Assembly (NCBI RefSeq): GCF_000383955.1
Contig: NZ_KB913013.1
Coordinates: forward strand, 229,694 to 293,693
DNA: 64,000 bases
Direction of reading: 5' to 3'
Source of the DNA: Rudanella lutea DSM 19387
Lineage (GTDB): Bacteria; Bacteroidota; Bacteroidia; Cytophagales; Spirosomataceae
Every line of letters starts with the position of its first letter. The stretch's first letter is position 1. Positions 16,588-24,122 of the stretch are shown piece by piece. The notes under the pieces were generated by a model. It had not been told where the DNA came from, made no database searches, and saw only the letters and a program-made list of their open reading frames with translations. The position numbers were made by a program, and so were the translations under genes.

Positions 16588-17505
16588 TTACGAAAACTTC
16601 CCCACGGCTACCCGAAATGTATTGCAGTGGGCCTCCACAATATCGGCGATGCGGGGTGAATAGCCGCCCCCCATCGAGACCACAATCGGTAGTCCCCGGC
16701 CCATAGCCGTGTCGAACACAAATACATCGCGCTGACGGCATCCTTCGCGGCTCACGGCGAGTTTACCGAGCCGGTCGGTGCCGATAATATCCACACCCGC
16801 CACGTAGAACAGAAAATCGGGTTGGTGCTGGTCAATCAGGCGGGGGAGGGCATCGTACAGGGTGTTCAGGTACACCTCGTCGCCGGTGCCGGTGGGCAAC
16901 GCAATGTCCAGATCCGACTGTTCTTTCTTGAGCGGATAATTGTCTTTGCCGTGCATGCTGAACGTAAACACCCGCTCCTCATGCGCAAACATCACGGCTG
17001 TTCCATTGCCCTGATGTACGTCGAGGTCGATAACCAGAATCCGGCGAGCCTGTCCGGTTTCTAACAGGTAATGAGCGGCTACGCCCACATCGTTGAGCAG
17101 GCAGAACCCCTCGCCTTTGTCCGGAAAGGCATGGTGCGTACCACCGGCTACATTGAGGGCGCACCCGTGTTGCTTCGCCCACAACGCACAGTCGATGGTG
17201 CCCTGCGTAATGATCCACTCCCGTTCGATCAATTCAGGCGTGAGCGGAAACCCAATCCGCCGAACCATAGCGGGGGGCACTGTCAGGGTTTTCAGTTGGG
17301 TAACGTAAGCAGGCGTGTGTACGCCCAGCACCCAACGGTCGTCAACCGGGCCGGGCACAAAAAAGTGTTCGGGTGTACAGGTTCCCTCGTACAGCAACTG
17401 CTCCGGAATCAGCTCGTATTTCAGCATGGGGAAGCGGTGGGGTTCGCCATGGGGGCCGGTAGGAAGAGGAAGTTTGTACAGTGGAGCGTAGGCAATTGAA
17501 ACCAT
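16588..17505 (-). CDS. Histone-deacetylase-family (AcuC-like) deacetylase
   Basis: 305 aa, the compact bacterial class. Zn-dependent deacetylase of the arginase/deacetylase fold, acting on acetyl-lysine or small acetylated amines. Visible catalytic elements are AGGTHHAFPDKGEGFC (His-His dyad near 143-144), VIDLDVHQGNGT (Asp and His zinc ligands, about 178-189), FTFSMHGKDNYP, and the second Asp in YVAGVDIIGTDRLG, with MGGGYSP near the end carrying the glycine-rich loop. Cytosolic. Diverges from the SDR gene. True substrate unknown. Confidence 0.92.
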   Translation of the reverse strand: MVSIAYAPLYKLPLPTGPHGEPHRFPMLKYELIPEQLLYEGTCTPEHFFVPGPVDDRWVLGVHTPAYVTQLKTLTVPPAMVRRIGFPLTPELIEREWIITQGTIDCALWAKQHGCALNVAGGTHHAFPDKGEGFCLLNDVGVAAHYLLETGQARRILVIDLDVHQGNGTAVMFAHEERVFTFSMHGKDNYPLKKEQSDLDIALPTGTGDEVYLNTLYDALPRLIDQHQPDFLFYVAGVDIIGTDRLGKLAVSREGCRQRDVFVFDTAMGRGLPIVVSMGGGYSPRIADIVEAHCNTFRVAVGKFS

Positions 17506-17624
17506 GAATCGAAAGGCTTCCCGTAGGATAAAGATGCTGCCTACTTAACCATCTAATTTGGGTTGGTGTTGGCATAACGGGGCAATTTCACCCAAAAGCA
17601 AAGCCTGTAAGCTGCCCCTGACCG

Positions 17625-17648
17625 AAAACTGCAAACTAAAAACTAAAA
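17625..17648 (+). repeat. A-rich degenerate AACTAAA repeat touching a start codon
   Basis: GAAAACTGCAAACT followed by AAAAACTAAAA runs directly into the ATG of the SDR gene. The unit AACTAAA repeats with small changes. Style and placement match the AACAACTAACA leader before rplT. In Bacteroidota, which rarely use Shine-Dalgarno pairing, an A-rich unstructured leader may help ribosome binding. Confidence 0.4.
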
Positions 17649-18395
17649 ATGGCCCGATCGACCGAAAAAGTTGCGATTGTGACCGGTGCTGCCCACGGCA
17701 TTGGTCTGGCAACAGCCCGCATCCTGCTGGAAAACAAGTACCGGGTAGCTATTTGGGACGTAAACCCCGATGAACTCGACAAACTTCCCCGACAGCTTAA
17801 GGCCGACGCCGACCGGTATCTGATGTATCCGTGTGATGTGTCGGCGGAGACCGATGTGCAGCGCGGAATTGCCCAGACCCTCGAACGGTTTGGGCGGATT
17901 GATGTGCTGGTGAACAATGCGGGCGTGATGGACGAAAAACCGCTTGAAGATGTGACACTTGCCGACTGGAACCGCGTGCTCGGAACCAACCTGACCGGGG
18001 CGTTTCTGGGGGCGAAATATGCCGCTGCCGAGCTGGCTAAACACCGGGGAAGCATCATCAACATAGCCTCAACGCGGGCCTTCCAGTCGGAGCCGGATAC
18101 CTTTGCCTACTCGGCTACCAAGGGTGCTCTGGTGGCACTGACGCACGCGCTAGCCATTTCGCTCGGCCCCAACGTGCGGGTCAACTCAATCAGCCCCGGC
18201 TGGATCGACGTGTCGGACGGGTCTCAGACGTTGCGCAAGAAAGACCATGCCCAGCATCCGGCCGGTCGCGTAGGTACTCCCGACGATGTTGCCCGTATGG
18301 TTTTGTTCCTGACCGATTCGCAGAATGATTTCGTTACGGGTCAGAATTTTATTGTCGACGGAGGGATGACCCGTAAGATGATTTACGTACACTAA
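17649..18395 (+). CDS. SDR family NAD(P)-dependent oxidoreductase
   Basis: 248 aa classical short-chain dehydrogenase/reductase. Rossmann motif TGAAHGIG (about 11-18), acidic residue D37 after beta-2 (AIWDVNPDEL) suggesting NAD preference, NNAG (about 92-95), catalytic serine in NIASTRAF and YSATK (about 153-157), and C-terminal FLTDSQNDFVTGQNFIVDGGMTRKMIYV. Glucose-dehydrogenase-like in general layout. Substrate not predictable. Monocistronic by position. Confidence 0.9.
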   Translation: MARSTEKVAIVTGAAHGIGLATARILLENKYRVAIWDVNPDELDKLPRQLKADADRYLMYPCDVSAETDVQRGIAQTLERFGRIDVLVNNAGVMDEKPLEDVTLADWNRVLGTNLTGAFLGAKYAAAELAKHRGSIINIASTRAFQSEPDTFAYSATKGALVALTHALAISLGPNVRVNSISPGWIDVSDGSQTLRKKDHAQHPAGRVGTPDDVARMVLFLTDSQNDFVTGQNFIVDGGMTRKMIYVH

Positions 18396-18463
18396 CTCTA
18401 TGAACAAAGGTTGTTAGTGGCGGTTAACAGAATAAACGTACACTCAACAACGAACGCACAGGT

Positions 18464-18919
18464 ATGAATATCGAACTTCTTCTCTCGTCTGAAGAAACAA
18501 CGGCCGAACTCTTGGATACGTTGGTGCTGCACCGGCCGGGTCAGGGCCGGCCACCGCTGTCGGTTCAGTTTTTGTGCCGTCCGAAAGGAGCATCGGCCCG
18601 GCGGCAGGATGCCCGCATGAGTTTACCGCCCTTGTCGTGGTTCGAAGCATACCAGCTACAGGCTTTCACCGGGAGATTGGCCACGGCTACCGGGACCGAA
18701 TCGTATCAGGTGGAGTTACCCGAAGCGGGTTTACGACTCACTGGACTCGCTACGCGGTCGGGCAACCGCCTTGCCGAAGCTCGACTGATTCGGGTGGAAC
18801 CGCTCCGCAATGCCGCCCGGATGTTTGTGCCGTTTGCCATCAACGGAACCCCGGCTGATATCCGTGCTTATGCCCGAATGCTGTACAACCGCCTTTGGGA
18901 GGCATTTTGTCGGGGGTAG
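18464..18919 (+). CDS. Hypothetical protein, 151 aa
   Basis: Soluble protein. The N-terminal half (IELLLSSEETTAELLDTLVLHRPG) and the middle beta-rich part (LPPLSWFEAYQLQAFTGRLATATG, YQVELPEAGLRLTGLATR) suggest a small alpha/beta fold; it ends with a helix ADIRAYARMLYNRLWEAF. No signal peptide and no known motif. Good codon use in frame and a clean start after the SDR gene support that it is real. Function unknown. Confidence 0.65.
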   Translation: MNIELLLSSEETTAELLDTLVLHRPGQGRPPLSVQFLCRPKGASARRQDARMSLPPLSWFEAYQLQAFTGRLATATGTESYQVELPEAGLRLTGLATRSGNRLAEARLIRVEPLRNAARMFVPFAINGTPADIRAYARMLYNRLWEAFCRG

Positions 18920-18997
18920 TGTCTTTCTTCCATCGCTTTTAGAGGATTCGATAGTCGGGTAGCTCCAGGCGGTGCCAACTTTACGCAACAACAACGT

Positions 18998-19273
18998 ATG
19001 GAAAATATCAATCAGGATGCCATGATGAATGGGCGTCAGACAACCTCGGGTGCCAGTACGGGCGGCCCGCTTCAGATTCCGGACGATCGGACTATGATGG
19101 GCAATGAAGCCACGGAAAACCTGACTCGTATGGTCAACGAAGGGGGCGATGATAGCGCCGATGATTCACCGTCGCTGCACACGCCCGACCCACAAACGGG
19201 AGCTGGCCCCCAAACCGGGGCTGCCAGCCCCACCGGCCTGACAAATCCCGACGATTCCCCGCTTAACCAGTAA
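18998..19273 (+). CDS. Hypothetical low-complexity acidic protein, 91 aa
   Basis: Rich in N, D, G, T, S, P and M, with almost no hydrophobic core (MENINQDAMMNGRQTTSGAS..., TDNPDDSPLNQ-like end) and an internal near-repeat around PDPQTGAGPQTGAASPTG. Probably intrinsically disordered. No signal peptide. A clear ATG and a terminator directly downstream favour a real small gene. Function unknown. Confidence 0.55.
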   Translation: MENINQDAMMNGRQTTSGASTGGPLQIPDDRTMMGNEATENLTRMVNEGGDDSADDSPSLHTPDPQTGAGPQTGAASPTGLTNPDDSPLNQ

Positions 19274-19309
19274 GGGTATTGCGCGATTTGGTGTAACAAA
19301 TAATAGGCA

Positions 19310-19336
19310 AGCGCCGGCTTCTGAGAAGCCGGCGCT
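19310..19336. terminator. Bidirectional-type terminator hairpin
   Basis: AGCGCCGGCTT (19310-19320) pairs perfectly with 19326-19336 around a 5-base loop. It separates the convergent 91-aa gene and the TonB receptor gene and probably serves both. Confidence 0.7.
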
Positions 19337-19358
19337 GCTTGTTTATGGGCGGATCAAT

Positions 19359-21926
19359 TTAAAACGAGTATCGTAGCGTAACGCCGTATGTACGCGGGTC
19401 GCCCAGCACACCCCCGTACTGGCCGGCGTTACCGGGAGCGGGGAGGAGTTGCTCGAAATAGTTTTGATTCAGTAGGTTACGGCTCCAGATAAACACCGAT
19501 GTGCCGTTCGAAGCCCGAAAGCCTACCCGCGCGTTGACCAGAGCGTACCCGTCGATGTTCAGGAACTGGGAGGGCGACGGGCTCGATGAGAACCCTGACC
19601 GGTAGTAGTTGTCGAGGGCAAAAAAGAAGCGGCCGTCCTGCGCCAGAAACTTCCCGTTGCCACTCACCTCGCCCCCGAGCGAACCCGCCCATTTCGAAAT
19701 ACCCGGCAGGTCGCCCCCCGATATATCCTTGAAAGCAGCTTCTCCGCCGGTTTCTTCGAGCGGCACAGGCGCGTTTTTAAACGAAACATACTTGCCATTG
19801 GTGTAAGCAACAGACCCGTACACCGACAGAGTATTACCCAGGCGCAGGTTTCCATCCACCTCCACACCCCAAACCCGTACCCGTTCGGCATTGGCCAGAT
19901 ACCCGCGGTTTACGCCCGGCTCGGGGGTTTGTACCTGTGTTTGGTAGTCTTTGATATCGGAGTTGTGCAATACCACGTTCAGTACCGAGTTGGGCGTTGG
20001 TCGGGTTTTCAGGCCCAGTTCATAGTGGGTCACAAACTCAGGTTTCACCCGGGCAAGCTCCAGCAGCACGCGGCCTCCTGAGGTGGGTAAACCCGCAATG
20101 TTGATACCCACCGGCTTATAGCTAAGCGAGTACGTGCCAAAAGCATTGATTCGCTGGCTGGCTTTGTACTGGACTGTGGCCTGCCCCGAGATGTTTGTTT
20201 CGTCAACATCGGTATCAAACGCCTGATTGGTGTACACCGCATTTTTGAGGGCGAGCAGGGCCGGGTCGGTGGTTTGCAGGCCGCCGTAAGTTTCGCGTTT
20301 GTAGTTGGCTATCTTCTTGTCATAATTGTACCGAATACCTGGCAATACGTGGAGTCGGTCGTTGATGGCCCAGTCGAGTTGACCAAACACGGCCGCGCTG
20401 GTGCTGCGGAGTCGGTTCGTTGTCCGAATCCCAAACCCGTCGAACAAACCGGGTGTCCGCCAGAGTGGGCTGGTTGAGCTTTGGGCAAATCGCCACTGAG
20501 CCGCCCCGGCCTCTTCGGTTTGCACGGGATCCGATTGCAGGTCCTGATACAGGGCAAATATACCCAATACCCCGTTGAGTCGGCTCGACAGGGCGCCGGC
20601 GTACCGAATCTCCTGCGACCATTGATCGTGCTTTGAGTTGGCCGCCGAAATCGAGAACACAGGTAAACCAATGTAGTCGCGGTCGTTGAGTGGCCCCCAA
20701 ATCCAGTACCGCCAGGCCGAGGTGGCCGTCAGGGTACCACCGCCCAGTTTAATATCGGCATTGAGCGAAACACCGCCCATCTGGTTGTCGGCTTTCGAGG
20801 GGGTGTCGTGGTCAATAATCCGGTCGAAGGGGTTGGTGCTGGGTAGCTTGTAGCCCAGATCGGCAATGATGTTGTTAAACTGCCGGTAAGCCGGGCGTTT
20901 GGTGGTAACCACGCCCGCTACCACCTGCGCATAGCCGTTTGGTTGCTGGTCGGTGTAATCCCCGATGAGGGTCAATTTTACGTTGTCGGAGGGCGTGTAC
21001 AGTAATTGCCCCCGGAAACCAAGGTTGTTGAGCGTATTGACCGACTGGTTGGTGCGAATGTTGGTGAGCAGTCCGTTCCGCTGTGTACCGGTAAACGAGG
21101 CCCTAGCGGCCAGTTTTTTGCCCAGTGGACCCGTCAGCGAGGCTTTGGCCTGCACAAAATTGTAGTTGCCATAGCTCAGTTCAAACGTGGCACCCGGTAC
21201 AAAGCTGGCGGCCCGGGTCGTAATGTTAAACGCACCGGCTGTTGTGTTTTTGCCGAACAGGGTACCCTGTGGTCCGCGCAATACTTCAATTTGCTCCACA
21301 TCGACAAAGTCGAGGGCCGTGACGGCCGGCCGGGCGTAGTACACACCATCGACGTAAAACCCGACACCCGGATCAATTCCGTCGTTGGTCAGCCCAAATG
21401 TAGAGCCTAAGCCCCGGATGTTCAGGGTAGTATTGCGCGGGTTTGATGAGTAGAGTTGAACCGATGGGACCAGTTCTTTCAGTCGGTTTACGTTAAACGC
21501 CCCGGCATCTTCGACCAAAGCCCCCCGTACCACCGAAATCGGAATGGGTACTTCCTGCGACGACTCCTGGCGTCGGCGTGAGGTGATGGTCACGTCGGCA
21601 AGCTGATTATCGGCCTGTGTCAATTGAATCTCGCCAGTATCTTCGTTCAGAATCAACTCCTGGGTTTGGTACCCTACGTACGAAACCACCACCGTGAAGG
21701 GGGGCTTCTGACCCGTAATGAGTGTAAACTGACCGTTTTGGTTGGTGGCTGACCCGTTGGTGGTGCCTTTGATCAATACCGTGGCCCCAATCAGGTGTTT
21801 GCCGGTGCGGCTGTCAACGACTTTGCCGGTCACCGTTGCGTTTATGACAGGGGCATTCTGGCCAAAACTATTGGATTGACTCAATAGGATAAGTAGAACT
21901 AAAAGAGAGGCTAAACCTGATTTCAT
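19359..21926 (-). CDS. TonB-dependent outer-membrane receptor
   Basis: 855 aa. Signal peptide about 1-22; CarboxypepD_reg-like domain about 29-112 (TGKVVDSRTGKHLIGATVLI...); plug about 115-235 (SSQEVPIPISVVRGAL, LNIRGLG, VDGVYYARPAVTALDF, VEVLRGPQGTLFGKNT-type box); then a 22-strand barrel ending in an aromatic, LRYSF. Imports a bound ligand at the outer membrane using TonB energy. It has the 'RR.E.SQ.VP..I' style of siderophore/vitamin/sulfonate-type receptors rather than SusC, and there is no SusD partner. Last gene of the redoxin-ACT-receptor unit, 27 bp after the ACT gene. Substrate not known. Confidence 0.93.
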   Translation of the reverse strand: MKSGLASLLVLLILLSQSNSFGQNAPVINATVTGKVVDSRTGKHLIGATVLIKGTTNGSATNQNGQFTLITGQKPPFTVVVSYVGYQTQELILNEDTGEIQLTQADNQLADVTITSRRRQESSQEVPIPISVVRGALVEDAGAFNVNRLKELVPSVQLYSSNPRNTTLNIRGLGSTFGLTNDGIDPGVGFYVDGVYYARPAVTALDFVDVEQIEVLRGPQGTLFGKNTTAGAFNITTRAASFVPGATFELSYGNYNFVQAKASLTGPLGKKLAARASFTGTQRNGLLTNIRTNQSVNTLNNLGFRGQLLYTPSDNVKLTLIGDYTDQQPNGYAQVVAGVVTTKRPAYRQFNNIIADLGYKLPSTNPFDRIIDHDTPSKADNQMGGVSLNADIKLGGGTLTATSAWRYWIWGPLNDRDYIGLPVFSISAANSKHDQWSQEIRYAGALSSRLNGVLGIFALYQDLQSDPVQTEEAGAAQWRFAQSSTSPLWRTPGLFDGFGIRTTNRLRSTSAAVFGQLDWAINDRLHVLPGIRYNYDKKIANYKRETYGGLQTTDPALLALKNAVYTNQAFDTDVDETNISGQATVQYKASQRINAFGTYSLSYKPVGINIAGLPTSGGRVLLELARVKPEFVTHYELGLKTRPTPNSVLNVVLHNSDIKDYQTQVQTPEPGVNRGYLANAERVRVWGVEVDGNLRLGNTLSVYGSVAYTNGKYVSFKNAPVPLEETGGEAAFKDISGGDLPGISKWAGSLGGEVSGNGKFLAQDGRFFFALDNYYRSGFSSSPSPSQFLNIDGYALVNARVGFRASNGTSVFIWSRNLLNQNYFEQLLPAPGNAGQYGGVLGDPRTYGVTLRYSF

Positions 21927-21953
21927 GTGTTTTTCTCTAGTGGTTGTATTCGA

Positions 21954-22229
21954 TTATTGGATTTGGTGGGTGGTCTGACTGACACTGACCAGCCCCCGCA
22001 CCACCCGAAGTCGATTGTCGATTTGGGTAAGTGCCTGCTCGTTACTGGTTTGAATGGTCAGCCGACCCGTAGCCCGGATGCCATCTGCTTCAAACGACAC
22101 CCCCGCAATGTGATAATGACTTTCCTCAGGAAGGGCCGCCATCACATCGCTCACGAAGCTAACCCGGTCGAAACCGACCACCTGAAACACGGTTTGCCAG
22201 CGGGGCGACGATGAAGCTGTAGTGATCAT
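21954..22229 (-). CDS. Stand-alone ACT-domain protein
   Basis: 91 aa. WQTVFQVVGFDRVSFVSDVMAAL, then IAGVSFEADGIRATGRLTIQT and LRVVRGLVSVSQT: a beta-alpha-beta-beta-alpha-beta ACT fold very like the C-terminal ACT domain of RelA/SpoT enzymes, but without any enzyme attached. ACT domains bind amino acids or other small ligands and regulate partners. Its start overlaps the redoxin stop by 4 bases (ATGA), so the two are translationally coupled. A sensor or regulator of the operon is an inference. Confidence 0.82.
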   Translation of the reverse strand: MITTASSSPRWQTVFQVVGFDRVSFVSDVMAALPEESHYHIAGVSFEADGIRATGRLTIQTSNEQALTQIDNRLRVVRGLVSVSQTTHQIQ

Positions 22230-22837
22230 GAGACGATAGTATGCGTTATGGCCTCAATTACCGGTTGGGCCTGATGGGTGAGCGACTCAAAATTCTCGTC
22301 GAGAAACTGGTACCGGATCTGACGGCCCGCATCAACAACGTACAGGGCCGGGATGTACACTTCTTCGGAGATGCCCGAAATACGGTCCCAGATAGGGTCG
22401 GCTTCGGAGTAAACCCCAAACTGCTGCGCCACCGACTTATCAGCGTCGAACACAATGGTCATGGGCGCTTCCTGTGCTTTGTTGGGCATGTAGCGTGGAT
22501 GCTCGTTTGAAAACACAACCAACTGCGCTCCGTGGGCATGCACAGCTTCGGCAAGCCGGATGAGCGTGTCCAGAAACGGCTCGGCGTAACGGCCCCAGCA
22601 AGGGCAGTAAAACCCAACTACCAGTGTGCCGGCTTCGAGCAGGTGGGGCAGCGTCAGAATATGTTCGGCCGGAGTCGACGGGAGCACGGGGGTTGTCCAG
22701 TACCCGGCCCGGTTAGCAATCGAAAAGAAAGGGGCTTTGTCCCCGGTGCGTAGAGGCTGTACGCGTTCAACTGGTCGACGATCTTTAACCGTTGTTGAGC
22801 TGATGTCGCCCCATTCATCCACGAGTTCGAGTGTCAT
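22226..22837 (-). CDS. Redoxin (AhpC/TSA-like) with CPCW site
   Basis: 203 aa, no signal peptide. After a ~28-residue leader the thioredoxin fold starts at LRTGDKAPFFSI; TLVVGFYCPCWGRYAEPFLDTL places C78 and C80 where relatives have 'FYRGxWCPYC'. The strand-helix order continues with AQLVVFSNEH, TIVFDADKSVAQQFGVYSE and the cis-Pro region YIPALYVVDAGRQIRYQF. Expected role: thiol-based peroxide reduction or redox transfer in the cytosol, but the CPCW site is unusual. First gene of a unit with ACT and TonB-receptor genes and divergent from an Rrf2 regulator. Confidence 0.85.
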   Translation of the reverse strand: MTLELVDEWGDISSTTVKDRRPVERVQPLRTGDKAPFFSIANRAGYWTTPVLPSTPAEHILTLPHLLEAGTLVVGFYCPCWGRYAEPFLDTLIRLAEAVHAHGAQLVVFSNEHPRYMPNKAQEAPMTIVFDADKSVAQQFGVYSEADPIWDRISGISEEVYIPALYVVDAGRQIRYQFLDENFESLTHQAQPVIEAITHTIVS

Positions 22838-22937
22838 ATGCGGTGTTAGTTGCGTGTGCTATTGCGTCTGTTTTGACCTTCCCAAATCGTTTAGCACCAA
22901 TACTCCCGGTGTTAGATAGACTTTTAGTACTTATAAT

Positions 22938-22952
22938 CTATTGATTTAGTAG
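22938..22952. promoter_or_regulatory. Candidate Rrf2 operator, 15-bp imperfect palindrome
   Basis: CTATTGATTTAGTAG reads as CTA-T-T-x-A-T-T-x-A-x-TAG, symmetric apart from two positions. It lies in the AT-rich 180-bp space between the divergent redoxin operon and the Rrf2 gene, next to a -7-like box. Rrf2-family dimers bind palindromes of about this size. Assignment is by position only. Confidence 0.4.
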
Positions 22953-22969
22953 GTTTTGCAAATTAAGTG

Positions 22970-22977
22970 TTACTTTG
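22970..22977 (+). promoter_or_regulatory. -7-like box TTACTTTG before the Rrf2 gene
   Basis: TTACTTTG differs from TAnnTTTG at one base and stands 41 bases before the Rrf2 ATG, close to the candidate operator at 22938. This suggests autoregulation. Confidence 0.35.
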
Positions 22978-23017
22978 CGCTTGCTTCCAAACATTCACCC
23001 ATAATTTTTTTTGCGTT

Positions 23018-23467
23018 ATGATATCAAAACGAGCGAAATATGCCTTCAAGGCCCTGCGGAAACTGGCCGAACAATATGGCCGTGGTCCGGTGATGATCAG
23101 TTGGTTATCGGAACAGGAGAATATTCCGAAGCGGTTTCTGGAATCTATTTTACTGGACTTGCGAAACCATGGATTATTGCAAAGTCAGAAAGGAAAGGGG
23201 GGAGGGTATATGTTACGGCTGGAGCCCGAGCGGATCAATCTGGCCCAGGTTTTACGCATCATCGACGGGCCGATTGCCCCGACGCCCTGTGTTTCTAAAA
23301 ATTTTTATGTCCGCTGCGACGATTGTGAAGATGAAGAAACCTGCACAATCCGGCCCATTATGGTACAGGTGCGCGATGCCAACCTAAGCGTCTACGAGAA
23401 CATAAGTTTGCGTGAACTTCAGACTACCCGCTCCGACCTTGCTCCGGTTGAGGGTCATCTGGAGTAA
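23018..23467 (+). CDS. Rrf2-family transcriptional regulator
   Basis: 149 aa from ATG 23018 (MISKRAKYAFKALRKLAEQY, the standard Rrf2 opening). Winged helix-turn-helix about 1-70, with recognition helix region KRFLESILLDLRNHGLLQS and wing KGKGGGYML. After the dimerisation helix come C91, C100, C103 and C109 (PTPCVSKN..., VRCDDCEDEETCTIR), enough to hold an iron-sulfur cluster, although spacing differs from IscR/NsrR. Likely controls itself and the divergent redoxin-ACT-TonB-receptor unit in response to redox, iron or sulfur state (inferred from family and position). Confidence 0.9.
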   Translation: MISKRAKYAFKALRKLAEQYGRGPVMISWLSEQENIPKRFLESILLDLRNHGLLQSQKGKGGGYMLRLEPERINLAQVLRIIDGPIAPTPCVSKNFYVRCDDCEDEETCTIRPIMVQVRDANLSVYENISLRELQTTRSDLAPVEGHLE

Positions 23468-23533
23468 CGAAAATTGGCGGAGAGACTTTTTAATAGACTC
23501 TTTTCAGATCGGTCTATCGATGGGTATGAATAA

Positions 23534-23567
23534 AACATGAGCACAGCTGTCACACTGTGCTCATGTT
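23534..23567. terminator. Terminator between Rrf2 and DUF2147 genes
   Basis: 13-bp perfect stem AACATGAGCACAG / CTGTGCTCATGTT with an 8-base loop, between convergent genes. Confidence 0.75.
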
Positions 23568-23587
23568 GGGTGCACTATACAGTCAGG

Positions 23588-24013
23588 CTATTTGCCTGTC
23601 AGGCTTTCGGATGGCGGAGCTTGCCGAACCATGATAAACTCCCGGTGCAGAAAACGAGCCCCTTTGTAAGCAATAGCCCGAATGGTATTCGGGTTTTTGA
23701 GCGTCAGGGCGGCATCGAAGCGCAGGCCCGAAGCTGGGTGAATCACTTCGCCACCGGCCCATTCGTCGCCGGTAAATTGTAGGTTCGTGAGCAGAATTTT
23801 GCCTTTGGTGTGCGCATAGTTTTTTTCCCAGCCGCCACCCAGCTCGCTGATTCGGGCAAAGTACCGATTGTCTTTTTTGAAAAATTCGACCGTCGACTGC
23901 CGGGAGGGGACGTACCAGCGCCCAAGTAAGGCGTCGGCCGGCGCGTTGGCCTGTGCCTGAGCGGGTGGCCCGTGCAAAAAGCCCAGAAAGAGTAACGAAA
24001 ATAACAGTTTCAT
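23588..24013 (-). CDS. DUF2147 secreted protein
   Basis: 141 aa from ATG 24013 (MKLLFSLLFLGFLHGPPAQAQA, a clean Sec signal peptide cleaved near 21); an upstream ATG at 24049 would bury it. The mature part follows the DUF2147 pattern: LLGRWYVPSRQSTVEFFKKDNRYFARI, LLTNLQFTGDEWAGGEVIHPASGLRFDAALTL, and a final FLHREFIMVRQ strand. A lipocalin-like periplasmic fold is known for the family; ligand and role are not. Monocistronic between convergent terminator and comEC. Confidence 0.87.
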   Translation of the reverse strand: MKLLFSLLFLGFLHGPPAQAQANAPADALLGRWYVPSRQSTVEFFKKDNRYFARISELGGGWEKNYAHTKGKILLTNLQFTGDEWAGGEVIHPASGLRFDAALTLKNPNTIRAIAYKGARFLHREFIMVRQAPPSESLTGK

Positions 24014-24122
24014 AGCGTTGAGTTGAGTACGCATGGGCCAGAGCGTCATGCGGTGTTTCGTACTTAACCGCTAAACCGGGGCAAATGCCCAAAAAATTGA
24101 GTGTTGGGGCCAACCGGTCGGT

